From positions 1-6,724 of the forward strand of contig JAGGRX010000087.1 of assembly GCA_021159405.1 (NCBI GenBank): 6,724 nucleotides of DNA, given 5' to 3'. Made by a program: the position numbers and the translations under genes. This document shows, in pieces, positions 1 through 5,948 of the stretch (its first letter is position 1; each line of letters begins with the position of its first letter). The notes under the pieces are model-generated. The model ran no database searches, was not told where the DNA came from, and saw only the letters and a list, made by a program, of their open reading frames with translations. This DNA comes from Candidatus Bipolaricaulota bacterium. Its GTDB lineage: Bacteria > Bipolaricaulota > Bipolaricaulia > Bipolaricaulales > Bipolaricaulaceae.

Positions 1-452
1 TCGAACGGCTGAGCAGGATCGATCGCTTCCCCTAGTACCACGATCGCGGCCACCGGAGTCATGGCCGGGATGTTCCCGGACAGGAAATCCCCCTCGATGG
101 GGACTACAGAGTCAGGACTCAAGGTGACCATGGCATCGCCTTGGGCGAACCAGATGGCCCCTGGATCGAAGCCCGCCCCGGCCTCGGAATACCCCCAGAT
201 CATGACCGCGTTCTGCCCCACATAGGGGGCGATGGCCTGAGCGATTTCGGGCCGAACGTTGGAGCTCAGCGTCCGCTCGTCGATGTATACGAACACAAGC
301 AGGAACTTCTGCCCTCCCTGCTCCACGGTCAGCATCGCCACAAGGTCGGGCTCAAGCCCCGTCTGGGCAAGGACCTGCTCCAAACTCTGCCCGAACGCCA
401 CCACCCCCAGGAGCAAACCCAGGACTGCCAGCACCCTGCCGCAACGCCTCAT
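1..452 (-). CDS. Exported protein of unknown function, 3' end cut by window
   Basis: An open frame runs leftward from ATG 450-452 through the window edge without a stop, giving at least 150 residues. The N-terminus is a signal peptide: a basic n-region (MRRCGR), a hydrophobic core at about residues 7-20 (VLAVLGLLLGVVAF) and a likely cleavage near A19-F-G21/Q22. The mature part is mixed alpha/beta in character, with a hydrophobic strand-like stretch at about 50-57 (FLLVFVYI), an alanine-rich segment at 71-75, a Trp/Tyr patch near 85-88 and another hydrophobic stretch at about 133-141. There is no lipobox cysteine, so it should be secreted or periplasmic rather than lipid-anchored. I recognise no family. 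Only weak Shine-Dalgarno-like bases precede the ATG, but the start lies one base after the stop of a mini-ORF with an excellent ribosome binding site, so coupled translation is likely. High GC in third codon positions supports real coding. The function is unknown. Confidence 0.8.
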   Translation of the reverse strand, partial: MRRCGRVLAVLGLLLGVVAFGQSLEQVLAQTGLEPDLVAMLTVEQGGQKFLLVFVYIDERTLSSNVRPEIAQAIAPYVGQNAVMIWGYSEAGAGFDPGAIWFAQGDAMVTLSPDSVVPIEGDFLSGNIPAMTPVAAIVVLGEAIDPAQPF

Positions 453-453
453 G

Positions 454-534
454 TCACTGCCCACACCACCAAGCGGCGAAAACCCCGAGCCACACGAACC
501 AGAAGAACGCAAGCAGCCACCAACCGCAGCACAT
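454..534 (-). CDS. 26-residue Trp-rich hydrophobic mini-ORF
   Basis: ATG at 532-534, TGA at 454-456. The peptide has six Trp (residues 5, 6, 12, 15, 22, 23), four Phe, three Cys (2, 3, 24) and no charged side chain. It could span a membrane once, or act as a leader peptide whose translation senses tryptophan. The signals are stronger than chance would suggest. AAGGAGG (543-549) sits 8 nt before the ATG, a TTGCCG-N17-TATAGT promoter lies just upstream, and the TGA is followed after one base by the ATG of the exported-protein gene. About 21 of 26 third positions are G or C. I see no terminator/antiterminator hairpin after it, which argues against classic attenuation. It could instead be a small membrane protein working with the exported neighbour, or simply a coupling ORF that loads ribosomes onto that gene. 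No homologue is recognised. Confidence 0.6.
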   Translation of the reverse strand: MCCGWWLLAFFWFVWLGVFAAWWCGQ

Positions 535-542
535 ACGTTCCA

Positions 543-549
543 CCTCCTT
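543..549 (-). promoter_or_regulatory. Strong Shine-Dalgarno of the mini-ORF
   Basis: Read on the minus strand this is AAGGAGG, followed by 8 nt and then ATG 534-532. It is the only strong ribosome binding site in this transcript before the exported-protein gene, so it is what identifies the 26-codon ORF as translated. Confidence 0.75.
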
Positions 550-564
550 GCAACTTGGGTTTGC

Positions 565-642
565 TTGGCCACTATAGCACTTCCCAGGACCGGCGGCAAG
601 TATCCCCCGTTACATTGTGGCCCCGGCCGATTGGCCACTATA
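565..642. repeat. 12-bp direct repeat TTGGCCACTATA, two copies in the divergent promoter region
   Basis: Exact copies lie at 565-576 and 631-642, 66 bp apart start to start (about 6.3 helical turns). The left copy contains the leftward -10 box (as its complement TATAGT) and the bases downstream of it. The right copy ends inside the rightward -10 box TATAAT. The core TGGCCA is palindromic. The repeat could be a shared operator for both promoters or a remnant of a local duplication; no regulator is encoded in the window to decide. Confidence 0.55.
571..599 (-). promoter_or_regulatory. Sigma-70-type promoter for the leftward unit
   Basis: On the minus strand, TTGCCG (-35, 594-599) and TATAGT (-10, 571-576) are separated by exactly 17 bp. 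Transcription should start near 563-565, giving a leader of about 30 nt that holds the AAGGAGG of the mini-ORF. The -10 box and the bases just after it coincide with one copy of a 12-bp direct repeat. Confidence 0.7.
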
Positions 643-644
643 AT
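615..644 (+). promoter_or_regulatory. Promoter of the ABC transporter operon, apparently leaderless
   Basis: TTGTGG (-35, 615-620), an 18-bp spacer and a consensus TATAAT (-10, 639-644). The predicted start point, 7-9 bases after the -10 box, falls at about 651-653, which is the A of the ATG of the first operon gene. No Shine-Dalgarno lies between the -10 box and the ATG, as expected for a leaderless mRNA. Confidence 0.7.
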
Positions 645-652
645 GACCTGCC

Positions 653-1669
653 ATGCTGAAAAGGATAGTCGCCATCGTATCTTTACTCCTGGTTGCGTTA
701 AGTGGGGTTGCCGGCCCCCTGCGGGTGTCTCTACCCCCGCTCATGGGCGCGGTTCCCGTGGCGTTGGGGGCCGCCTGGGGGATGTTCGCCGAGGAGGGTG
801 TGGAAGTTCAGCTTCTCCCCTTGGCCAGCCAGCGGGATCGCCTCATGGCGTTTCAGGCTGGCCAGATCGACGCCATGGTCACCGACCTTACCTCGGCCAT
901 CATGCTCGCGGCCCAGATGCCCGGTGAAGTAGCCATCCTGAGCACCGCCTATTACCCCACCTCAAACCACCCCCCACATCTCGCCCTCATCACTCAGGAC
1001 TATTCGAACATAGATGACCTCGCCGACCTTGTCATGGAAGCGAAGGGGGCAGTCCGGATCGCTGTCCCCAGGCAGTCCGACCTGGAGTTCGCCTTGGATA
1101 AGCTGTTCGCCTCTCAGGGCCTCGAGCCCCCGGAGGATGCCTACATCGGCCAGGACGACCTGCTCGTCAACGCCAGCTGGGTGCTGTTTGGGATGGTGAA
1201 GTGTGGGGTGTTCCCTCAGCCGTACGTGGATTATCTCCTCAATTATGAGTACGAGGGGAAGCCTCAACTCACCGTGCTTTCGGACTTCTCCGGCATCCCC
1301 ATCCCCCCCAGTGTCATCGTGTTTCGTCGGCCAGTGCTAGCTAGCCGGGTTTCGGAGGTGGACGCCTTCTTCCGAGCCGTCCATAAAGCGGTGGCTCGGA
1401 TCAACGGGGCCAATTATGAGGAACTTTTGGAGATTGGGTGGCACATGGCGACAGAGTTGTTTTTCCCAGGGCTGAGCCCTGAAGACCTGACGCCTGAGGG
1501 CAGGAAGCAAGTGGAAGCCGCAATTGAAAAGATTCACGTCCCGAAGTTCCCCGAGCCCGGCCCTGTGCCCAGGGAGGTGTTCGAACTGGTGAGGACTTGG
1601 GCGGAGGGCAAGGGCTACCTCGCAGGTAGCCTGGATTACAACCAGGTGGTCGCGACAGTAGGTCCATGA
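653..1669 (+). CDS. ABC importer substrate-binding protein, NMT1/SsuA/ThiY-like
   Basis: The 338-residue exported binding protein would capture the ligand outside the membrane and hand it to the permease encoded two genes on. Residues 1-20 form a signal peptide (MLKR, then a hydrophobic core, cleavage near G18-V-A20). No cysteine follows, so it is not a lipoprotein. Residues 22-90 carry the N-lobe pattern of the NMT1/SsuA-type fold: a strand, a loop (PLMGAVPVALG, 29-39), MFAEEGVEVQLLPLASQRD, and the signature AGQIDAMVTDL at 69-79. The second lobe follows at about 100-225 and a helical C-terminal region at about 230-335. The family binds sulfonates, taurine, pyrimidine thiamin precursors, riboflavin or nitrate, and the sequence does not say which. 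The start is ATG 653 without a Shine-Dalgarno, just downstream of TATAAT. The stop TGA 1667-1669 overlaps the next start (ATGA). Sure of the class, not of the substrate. Confidence 0.88.
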   Translation: MLKRIVAIVSLLLVALSGVAGPLRVSLPPLMGAVPVALGAAWGMFAEEGVEVQLLPLASQRDRLMAFQAGQIDAMVTDLTSAIMLAAQMPGEVAILSTAYYPTSNHPPHLALITQDYSNIDDLADLVMEAKGAVRIAVPRQSDLEFALDKLFASQGLEPPEDAYIGQDDLLVNASWVLFGMVKCGVFPQPYVDYLLNYEYEGKPQLTVLSDFSGIPIPPSVIVFRRPVLASRVSEVDAFFRAVHKAVARINGANYEELLEIGWHMATELFFPGLSPEDLTPEGRKQVEAAIEKIHVPKFPEPGPVPREVFELVRTWAEGKGYLAGSLDYNQVVATVGP

Positions 1670-2400
1670 TCGAGGTCGAGGGGCTCACCGTCTCCTATGG
1701 CGCCGGGAGGCGCACCGTCCTCGCCCTGGAGGAGGTTTCCTTAACGGTTGCCGAGGGGGAGCTTGTGGCCATAGTAGGGCCCTCGGGCTGCGGGAAGTCA
1801 ACGTTGCTTTTTGCCATGGATGGGCTCATCCGCCCTACCCAGGGCGTCGTTCGCATCGGGGGAAAAGAGGTGCGAGGGATCCGGAGGGATGTAGCCTTGA
1901 TCCTCCAGGACGCTGGCCTCCTCCCCTGGAAGACGGTGCTGGCCAATGCGGAGCTCGGCCTTCGGATTCAGGGGCGGCGTGGTGATGTCCGGGAGGTCTT
2001 GGCACAACTGGGGCTGGCGGGGTTCGAGCACCGCTACCCGGGAGAGCTTTCCGAGGGGATGCGCCGTCGGGTGGGGATCGCCCGGGCCCTGGCCCTACAT
2101 CCCAAGGTCTTCCTCATGGACGAGCCCATGGCAAACCTCGATTCCATAACCCGGCAGCGGATCCAAAACCTGATCCTGGAGCTTTGGCAGAGGCTCCACT
2201 TCACCGGGGTGCTCGTCACGCACGACGTCGAGGAGGCAGTCTTCTTGGGGCAGCGGATATTCGTGTTCAGCCCCCGCCCCGGGCGGGTGGTCGAGGTTAT
2301 CGATAACCCTGGGGTAGGCACAAGCGACTACCGGGACTCAGACCAGTTCCTGGCCCGGGTGCACCATTTGCGCAAGGCGCTGGTGGGAAGCGCAACATGA
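1666..2400 (+). CDS. ABC importer ATPase, SsuB/TauB/ThiZ-like
   Basis: At 244 residues this is the usual length for the cytoplasmic ATPase of nitrate/sulfonate/taurine-type importers; it would power uptake by the adjacent permease. All motifs are visible in order: Walker A GPSGCGKST (38-46), Q-loop Q81 in LILQDAGLLPW, the ABC signature LSEGM (128-132) followed by RRRVGIARAL, Walker B VFLMDEP (148-154, E153 catalytic), D-loop ANLD (156-159) and switch His H186 in LVTHD. LLPW after the Q-loop is typical of this subfamily. The signature is unusual, having Glu where LSGGQ/LSGGM has its first Gly. The C-terminal tail (FSPRPGRVVEVIDNP, 201-215) also matches the subfamily. The start ATG 1666 overlaps the preceding stop by 4 nt, with only a weak upstream Shine-Dalgarno, so translational coupling is likely. 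The 3' end overlaps the permease in the same ATGA manner. Confidence 0.93.
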   Translation: MIEVEGLTVSYGAGRRTVLALEEVSLTVAEGELVAIVGPSGCGKSTLLFAMDGLIRPTQGVVRIGGKEVRGIRRDVALILQDAGLLPWKTVLANAELGLRIQGRRGDVREVLAQLGLAGFEHRYPGELSEGMRRRVGIARALALHPKVFLMDEPMANLDSITRQRIQNLILELWQRLHFTGVLVTHDVEEAVFLGQRIFVFSPRPGRVVEVIDNPGVGTSDYRDSDQFLARVHHLRKALVGSAT

Positions 2401-3170
2401 GGCGGGTAGCTCAGTACGTGGCTGCGGCGCTGGCGGTGCTTCTCATCTGGGAGGTGGTTTCCCTTTCGCTTCTTGCCGTGCGCGGACGGGTCATCCTCCC
2501 CACCCCGGTGACCACGATCCGGGCGGGCATCCGCGACTTCGGGGAGCTCTCCTCTGCTTTTGGGGCTTCCGCCCTCCGTTTCCTGATCGCGCTCTCCATC
2601 GCCTTCGCACTCGGCCTTCCAATCGGCCTTGCCGTGGGTTTTGAGCGGACCTTGTATCAGACACTGTCACCCCTCATCTACCTGACCTATCCCATCCCTC
2701 CGGTGGCGCTTTTGGTGTTCCTGTACCTTGCGTTTGGGGTGGGGGAGGCGGTGAAGATCGTGGTGGTCACTTGCGCCCTGTTCTTCCAGGTGGTGGTGGC
2801 CGCCCAAGGGGCGGCCCGCGGCATCCCAAGGAGCTATATCACCGCCGTCCGCTCTGCCGGGGCGAGCCGCTGGCAGCTCTACCGCCATGTGGTGATCCCG
2901 GCCACGCTTCCGGAAGTCCTCACTGCAGCCCGGGTGTCGGTGGGACTGGGGATCACCATGCTCTACATCGTGGAGACCAAACTGGGGCTTGCCGGGGGGC
3001 CAAGAACAGGCCTGGGTAGGTTCATCGAGTACTACGCGTTCCGGCCCGAGCTTTCCTTGGCCGGCGTGGTGGGCCTCTCCCTCTTGGGGCTTATGTTTTA
3101 CGCCTTTCTCGAGTTCCTTGAGCGGTGGCTGTGCCGCTGGAAGCATCTAGGAGGACCTGGTGGACCTTAA
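2397..3170 (+). CDS. ABC importer permease, SsuC/TauC/ThiX-like
   Basis: The 257-residue integral membrane subunit would form the import channel as a homodimer. About six hydrophobic segments are visible, roughly at 6-28, 57-81, 88-112, 118-139, 173-194 and 219-242. ILPTPVTT (33-40), after the first segment, is the conserved loop of this family. The cytoplasmic EAA-type coupling loop lies at about 149-171: TAVRSAGASRWQLYRHVVIP, with the invariant Gly (G155) and the VVIPATLP end that docks on the ATPase. Length and topology match SsuC-type permeases. The start ATG 2397 overlaps the ATPase stop by 4 nt. The stop TAA 3168-3170 lies inside the next gene, overlapping it by 11 nt. The C-terminus ends in a Gly/Pro tail (GGPGGP) read from the Shine-Dalgarno and start region of the following gene. 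Confidence 0.93.
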   Translation: MRRVAQYVAAALAVLLIWEVVSLSLLAVRGRVILPTPVTTIRAGIRDFGELSSAFGASALRFLIALSIAFALGLPIGLAVGFERTLYQTLSPLIYLTYPIPPVALLVFLYLAFGVGEAVKIVVVTCALFFQVVVAAQGAARGIPRSYITAVRSAGASRWQLYRHVVIPATLPEVLTAARVSVGLGITMLYIVETKLGLAGGPRTGLGRFIEYYAFRPELSLAGVVGLSLLGLMFYAFLEFLERWLCRWKHLGGPGGP

Positions 3171-3966
3171 GCGGGTTCTGTTTGTTTACAACGCGGAGAA
3201 GGCGGGGGCGGAAGATGCTGCCCGCACCGGGGCAAGTTGGTGCAGGAAGCGGGATATTCAAGCCCAAATCACCTCCCGCCAGCGGTTTTCCGCCGAAGCG
3301 GTTGACCTGGTGGTGGCAATCGGCGGGGATGGCACCCTTCTCAGGGTGGCAACGGTCCTCTATCCCAGGGAGATCCCCATCCTCGGAGTCCATATGGGTT
3401 CCCTCGGCTTCCTCGCCGCCTGCGAGGCGAGCGCGATCGAGCAGGCCTTGGAAAAGCTCCTCAGCGGCAGGGAGCACGTGGAAGCGCGCCTGCGCCTGGA
3501 GTTGATGGGAACTGGGGCCACGGCCTTGAACGACGTGGCAGTGCTGGGCACCCCGGATAGCCGGTTTACGGAAATTGAGGTATGGTCTGGGGATGAGCTG
3601 GTGATGGGCTTTGCCGGAGATGGGGTCTTGATTGCTACCCCCACCGGGGCCTCGGCCTACGCCCTGGCCTGCGGCGGCCCGGTGGTCCATCCGCATGCCG
3701 AGTGTTTGCTCATCGCTCCCGTTGCCCCACACCGGCTTGACATCCGCCCGGTGGTTCTCCCTGCGAAAAGCGAGGTCAGGGTGCGGGCCCGTTATCCCGC
3801 GGAGGTGTGGATGGATGGGGATCGGGTAATGCAGCTCCAAGGCGGGGAGGAGGTGGGGGTAAAGCCCGCCCCTGCACCCACGCTTTTGGTCAGCTTCCCT
3901 GATGAACAGCCGTTCTTTTCCCGGCTCAGGCGTAAGCTCGGAGGATCTGGAAAGGAGGGGTTTTGA
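3160..3966 (+). CDS. nadK: NAD kinase
   Basis: This cytoplasmic enzyme would phosphorylate NAD to NADP using ATP or polyphosphate. At 268 residues it is near the short end of the bacterial range, as in many Gram-positive and thermophile enzymes. Diagnostic motifs appear in order: the GGDGT loop at 55-59 with catalytic D57, then GVHMGSLGFLA (76-86), the NAD-contacting LND at 123-125 (usually LNE or LND), GDGVLIATPTGASAY at 153-167 (commonly TPTGSTAY), GGPVVHP (172-178), PHRLDIRPVVLP (190-201) and the C-terminal WMDG at 217-220. The start GTG 3160 is chosen because AGGAGG (3149-3154) lies 5 nt upstream. The start overlaps the permease end by 11 nt, so this housekeeping gene is transcribed and probably translated with the importer. 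Its stop TGA overlaps the TTG start of the next gene. Whether the importer supplies an NAD-related compound is open. Confidence 0.93.
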   Translation: MDLKRVLFVYNAEKAGAEDAARTGASWCRKRDIQAQITSRQRFSAEAVDLVVAIGGDGTLLRVATVLYPREIPILGVHMGSLGFLAACEASAIEQALEKLLSGREHVEARLRLELMGTGATALNDVAVLGTPDSRFTEIEVWSGDELVMGFAGDGVLIATPTGASAYALACGGPVVHPHAECLLIAPVAPHRLDIRPVVLPAKSEVRVRARYPAEVWMDGDRVMQLQGGEEVGVKPAPAPTLLVSFPDEQPFFSRLRRKLGGSGKEGF

Positions 3967-5300
3967 ATATTGAAGCGCTTCTGGAGGAGGGATTGGCGCT
4001 CAGGATGGCCGACGATGTTGAGCTTGTCGCCATCCGAGCCCGGGAGGAACTGACCCGGTTTACCGGCGGGAGGATCCACCAGAACGTGGCCACCGCCGAC
4101 ACTGTGCTCTATGTGCGGGCCTGGGTGGAGGGGAAGTTCGGCGTGGCGGAGACGAACGACCTCAGCCCTGAAGGGCTCAAGGAGGCGTTGAAGCAGGCGG
4201 TGAAGATCGCTCGGGCGCAGAGTTCCCCGGCCGGGTACTGTCCCCCTGAGCCCAAGCCGATTGTCGCTGTGGCGGCGTGCGACGAGGCCACCTGGGCTGC
4301 CACCCCTGAGGAAAGGGCAGCGCTTGTGGCGCGGGCCGTGAAGGAGCCAAACGCCTTGGGGTTTAACGCTTCCGGTTCCCTGTCCACCGGGGGGAGGGAG
4401 GTGTGGGTGCTCTCCTCCCGGGGGGTGGAGGCCCATCATCGCGGCTCCCAAGTCCAGTTCATCACGGTCATCATGGGGAAGGAGCAGGGCTCGGGCTATG
4501 CGGAGTTTTCGTCCATGCGGCTGGCTGACCTCCAGCCGGAGGAGGTGGCGGCCCGGGCGCTCAAAAAAGCCGCCGATTCCGAAAAGCGCATCCCGATCGA
4601 GCCCGGGGAGTACACGGTAGTGCTGGAGCCTCCGGCCGTGGCCACGCTACTTGGGATGATGTCCCACATGGGCTTTTCCGCCCGGGCGGTCCTCGAGGGC
4701 CGGAGTTTTTTGTGCGACCGGTTTGGGGAAAAGCTTGCCTCCGAGCTTGTCACCGTCTACGACGACGGCCTGGACGAGCGCATCCTGCCCTTGCCGTTTG
4801 ACTTTGAAGGGATGCCGAAAAAGAGGGTTTTCTTCTTGCGGGAGGGGGTAGCAGAGGGGGTGGTACACGACTGCCGTACGGCGGCCCTGATGAAAACGGA
4901 AACCACCGGGCATGCCCTGCCTCCGCCTTCCGGGGCCCACTCCCCCATGCCGCTGCACGTGATCATGGCCCCGGGCAGCGCAACATGGGAGGAGCTGGTC
5001 GGCGGGGTAGAGCGGGGATTGCTTGTGACCCGGTTCCACTACGCCCGGCCCGTGGACCCCAGGCGGGCGGTGATGACCATGATGACCCGCGACGGCACGT
5101 TCCTCATCGAGGATGGCAAGGTCACGCAGGCGGTGGAGGACCTCAGGGTTACGGAGTCCGGCCTCAGGGCACTGGCGGAGGTGGAGGCCGTGGGCCGGGA
5201 CTTGTCCCTGATAACCGGGGGCGAGGGCGTTGGAGGTTACCTCGTACCCCCTGTACGGATCGCCCGCTTCACGTTCACCGGCAGGACGGAGAGGGCATGA
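3963..5300 (+). CDS. TldD/PmbA family protein, TldE-like (no HExxxH)
   Basis: The 445-residue product matches PmbA/TldE length (E. coli about 450). In known systems TldD and TldE form a heterodimeric metalloprotease that trims peptides such as microcin B17 precursor and unfolded proteins; TldD supplies the HExxxH zinc site and TldE lacks it. Here residues 20-85 form the N-terminal PmbA/TldD domain (TRFTGGRIHQ and YVRAWVEGKFGVAETND are typical), about 100-210 the middle domain, and 218-443 the C-terminal domain with PFDFEGMPKKRVFFLREGV (278-296) and STG-like TTGHA (314-318). At the TldD metal-site position the sequence reads HMGFSA (235-240), so Glu and the second His are missing and it is TldE-like. 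The C-terminal half also has a variant DCRTAALMKTE segment. The start TTG 3963 overlaps the NAD kinase stop (TTGA) and is preceded by AAAGGAGG about 4 nt upstream. No TldD partner is in the window. Confidence 0.87.
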   Translation: MNIEALLEEGLALRMADDVELVAIRAREELTRFTGGRIHQNVATADTVLYVRAWVEGKFGVAETNDLSPEGLKEALKQAVKIARAQSSPAGYCPPEPKPIVAVAACDEATWAATPEERAALVARAVKEPNALGFNASGSLSTGGREVWVLSSRGVEAHHRGSQVQFITVIMGKEQGSGYAEFSSMRLADLQPEEVAARALKKAADSEKRIPIEPGEYTVVLEPPAVATLLGMMSHMGFSARAVLEGRSFLCDRFGEKLASELVTVYDDGLDERILPLPFDFEGMPKKRVFFLREGVAEGVVHDCRTAALMKTETTGHALPPPSGAHSPMPLHVIMAPGSATWEELVGGVERGLLVTRFHYARPVDPRRAVMTMMTRDGTFLIEDGKVTQAVEDLRVTESGLRALAEVEAVGRDLSLITGGEGVGGYLVPPVRIARFTFTGRTERA

Positions 5301-5317
5301 TATAGCGACCTAGAGGC

Positions 5318-5887
5318 CTAATTCGCTTCGGCAAGTCCCTCCCAGGCCCGGAGATAGGCCGCAAAGTCCCCTTGGGAGAAGAGGACCATCCGCACCTCGG
5401 AGAGCCCCCCGGGGTGCTTTTCCAGGAACTCGCGAATCGCCCTCAGGGCCACCGGAGCCGCCTTTTCCACCGGGTAGCCGTAGACCCCGGTGGAGATGCT
5501 GGGGAAGGCGATGGTCTTTATCCCGCGAGCGACTGCCAGCTCAAGACACGAACGGTAGGCCTTTGCCAAAAGCTCGGGCTCCCCTTTGTCCCCGCCGTGC
5601 CAGACCGGGCCCACGGTGTGGATGACCCACTTGGCCGGCAGGTTCCCCCCTGGGGTGATGACCGCTTCCCCGGTGGCAAGCGGCCCCTTTTCCCTGCGGA
5701 TGGCCGCCGCGGCCTTCGTCACCTCCGGTCCCCCGGCCCGGTGGATGGCCCCGGACACCCCACCTCCCGGCGTGAGCTCCCGGTTGGCCGCGTTGACGAT
5801 CGCCTCCACCTCCTGTGTGGTGATGTCCCCTTGAAGAAGCACAAGGCGGGTTTTCCCGATCGTTGTTTCATAGCGCTCGCCCGACAC
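5318..5887 (-). CDS. Macro-domain protein (ADP-ribose binding, likely O-acetyl-ADP-ribose deacetylase or ADP-ribosylhydrolase)
   Basis: The 189-residue single macro domain is typical of bacterial YmdB/MacroD-like proteins, which bind ADP-ribose and remove O-acetyl or ADP-ribosyl groups. Visible motifs are QGDIT at 19-23 (D21 contacts adenine), IVNAANRELTPGGGVSGAIHRAGG at 30-53 (catalytic-loop Asn N35, GGGV phosphate loop), VIHTVGPVWHGG at 88-99, and the second loop FPSISTGVYGYP at 128-139. All key elements of an active MacroD-type site look intact. The start is set at GTG 5885-5887. AAAGGGGGA lies just upstream, and the in-frame GTG at 5917 is only 3 nt from the -10 box and upstream of the likely start point. 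The stop TAG faces the TldE-like gene tail to tail with 17 bp between. The physiological target is unknown. Confidence 0.9.
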   Translation of the reverse strand: MSGERYETTIGKTRLVLLQGDITTQEVEAIVNAANRELTPGGGVSGAIHRAGGPEVTKAAAAIRREKGPLATGEAVITPGGNLPAKWVIHTVGPVWHGGDKGEPELLAKAYRSCLELAVARGIKTIAFPSISTGVYGYPVEKAAPVALRAIREFLEKHPGGLSEVRMVLFSQGDFAAYLRAWEGLAEAN

Positions 5888-5890
5888 GGT

Positions 5891-5898
5891 TCCCCCTT
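5891..5898 (-). promoter_or_regulatory. Ribosome binding site fixing the macro-gene start
   Basis: On the minus strand this reads AAAGGGGG, followed after 4 nt by GTG 5887. It supports the downstream start and shortens the longest possible frame by 10 codons. Confidence 0.6.
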
Positions 5899-5919
5899 TC
5901 CAACGGAAACTCGACACTC

Positions 5920-5925
5920 ATTATA
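5920..5925 (-). promoter_or_regulatory. -10 box of the macro-domain gene promoter
   Basis: On the minus strand this is a consensus TATAAT. No recognisable -35 hexamer lies 16-18 bp upstream; that region is A-rich (5941-5945). Transcription should start near 5912-5914, giving a leader of about 25 nt with the AGGGGG site. The promoter abuts the rightward promoter of the nitrilase gene. Confidence 0.55.
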
Positions 5926-5948
5926 GCCTTGTGCCAGGACTTTTTCGG

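Noticed and set aside
454..534. Classic tryptophan attenuator
   Set aside because: The Trp codons are suggestive, but no alternative stem-loops or U-run follow, and the next gene is not a tryptophan gene; only the ORF itself is kept.
637..642. A second leftward TATAGT inside the right copy of the repeat
   Set aside because: No acceptable -35 hexamer lies 16-18 bp upstream on the minus strand, so it is not called as a promoter.
141..927. Two overlapping plus-strand open frames (141-659 and 259-927)
   Set aside because: They are antisense to the exported-protein gene, run over the promoters and into the binding-protein gene, and encode low-complexity Pro/Arg/His-rich sequence without domain features.
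3091..3840. 249-codon minus-strand open frame opposite NAD kinase
   Set aside because: NAD kinase motifs on the plus strand are unmistakable; long antisense frames are expected in GC-rich coding DNA and this one shows no domain or start signals.
5296..5304. ATGA overlap after the TldE-like gene hinting at a sixth operon gene
   Set aside because: That frame is ATG ATA TAG, only two codons, with no ribosome binding site.
5300..5330. Possible terminator hairpin between convergent genes (GCGA ... TCGC)
   Set aside because: Only four base pairs can form, and there is no T-run.
5372..5926. 184-codon plus-strand open frame opposite the macro gene
   Set aside because: It is a mirror of the macro domain, which has complete family motifs on the minus strand.
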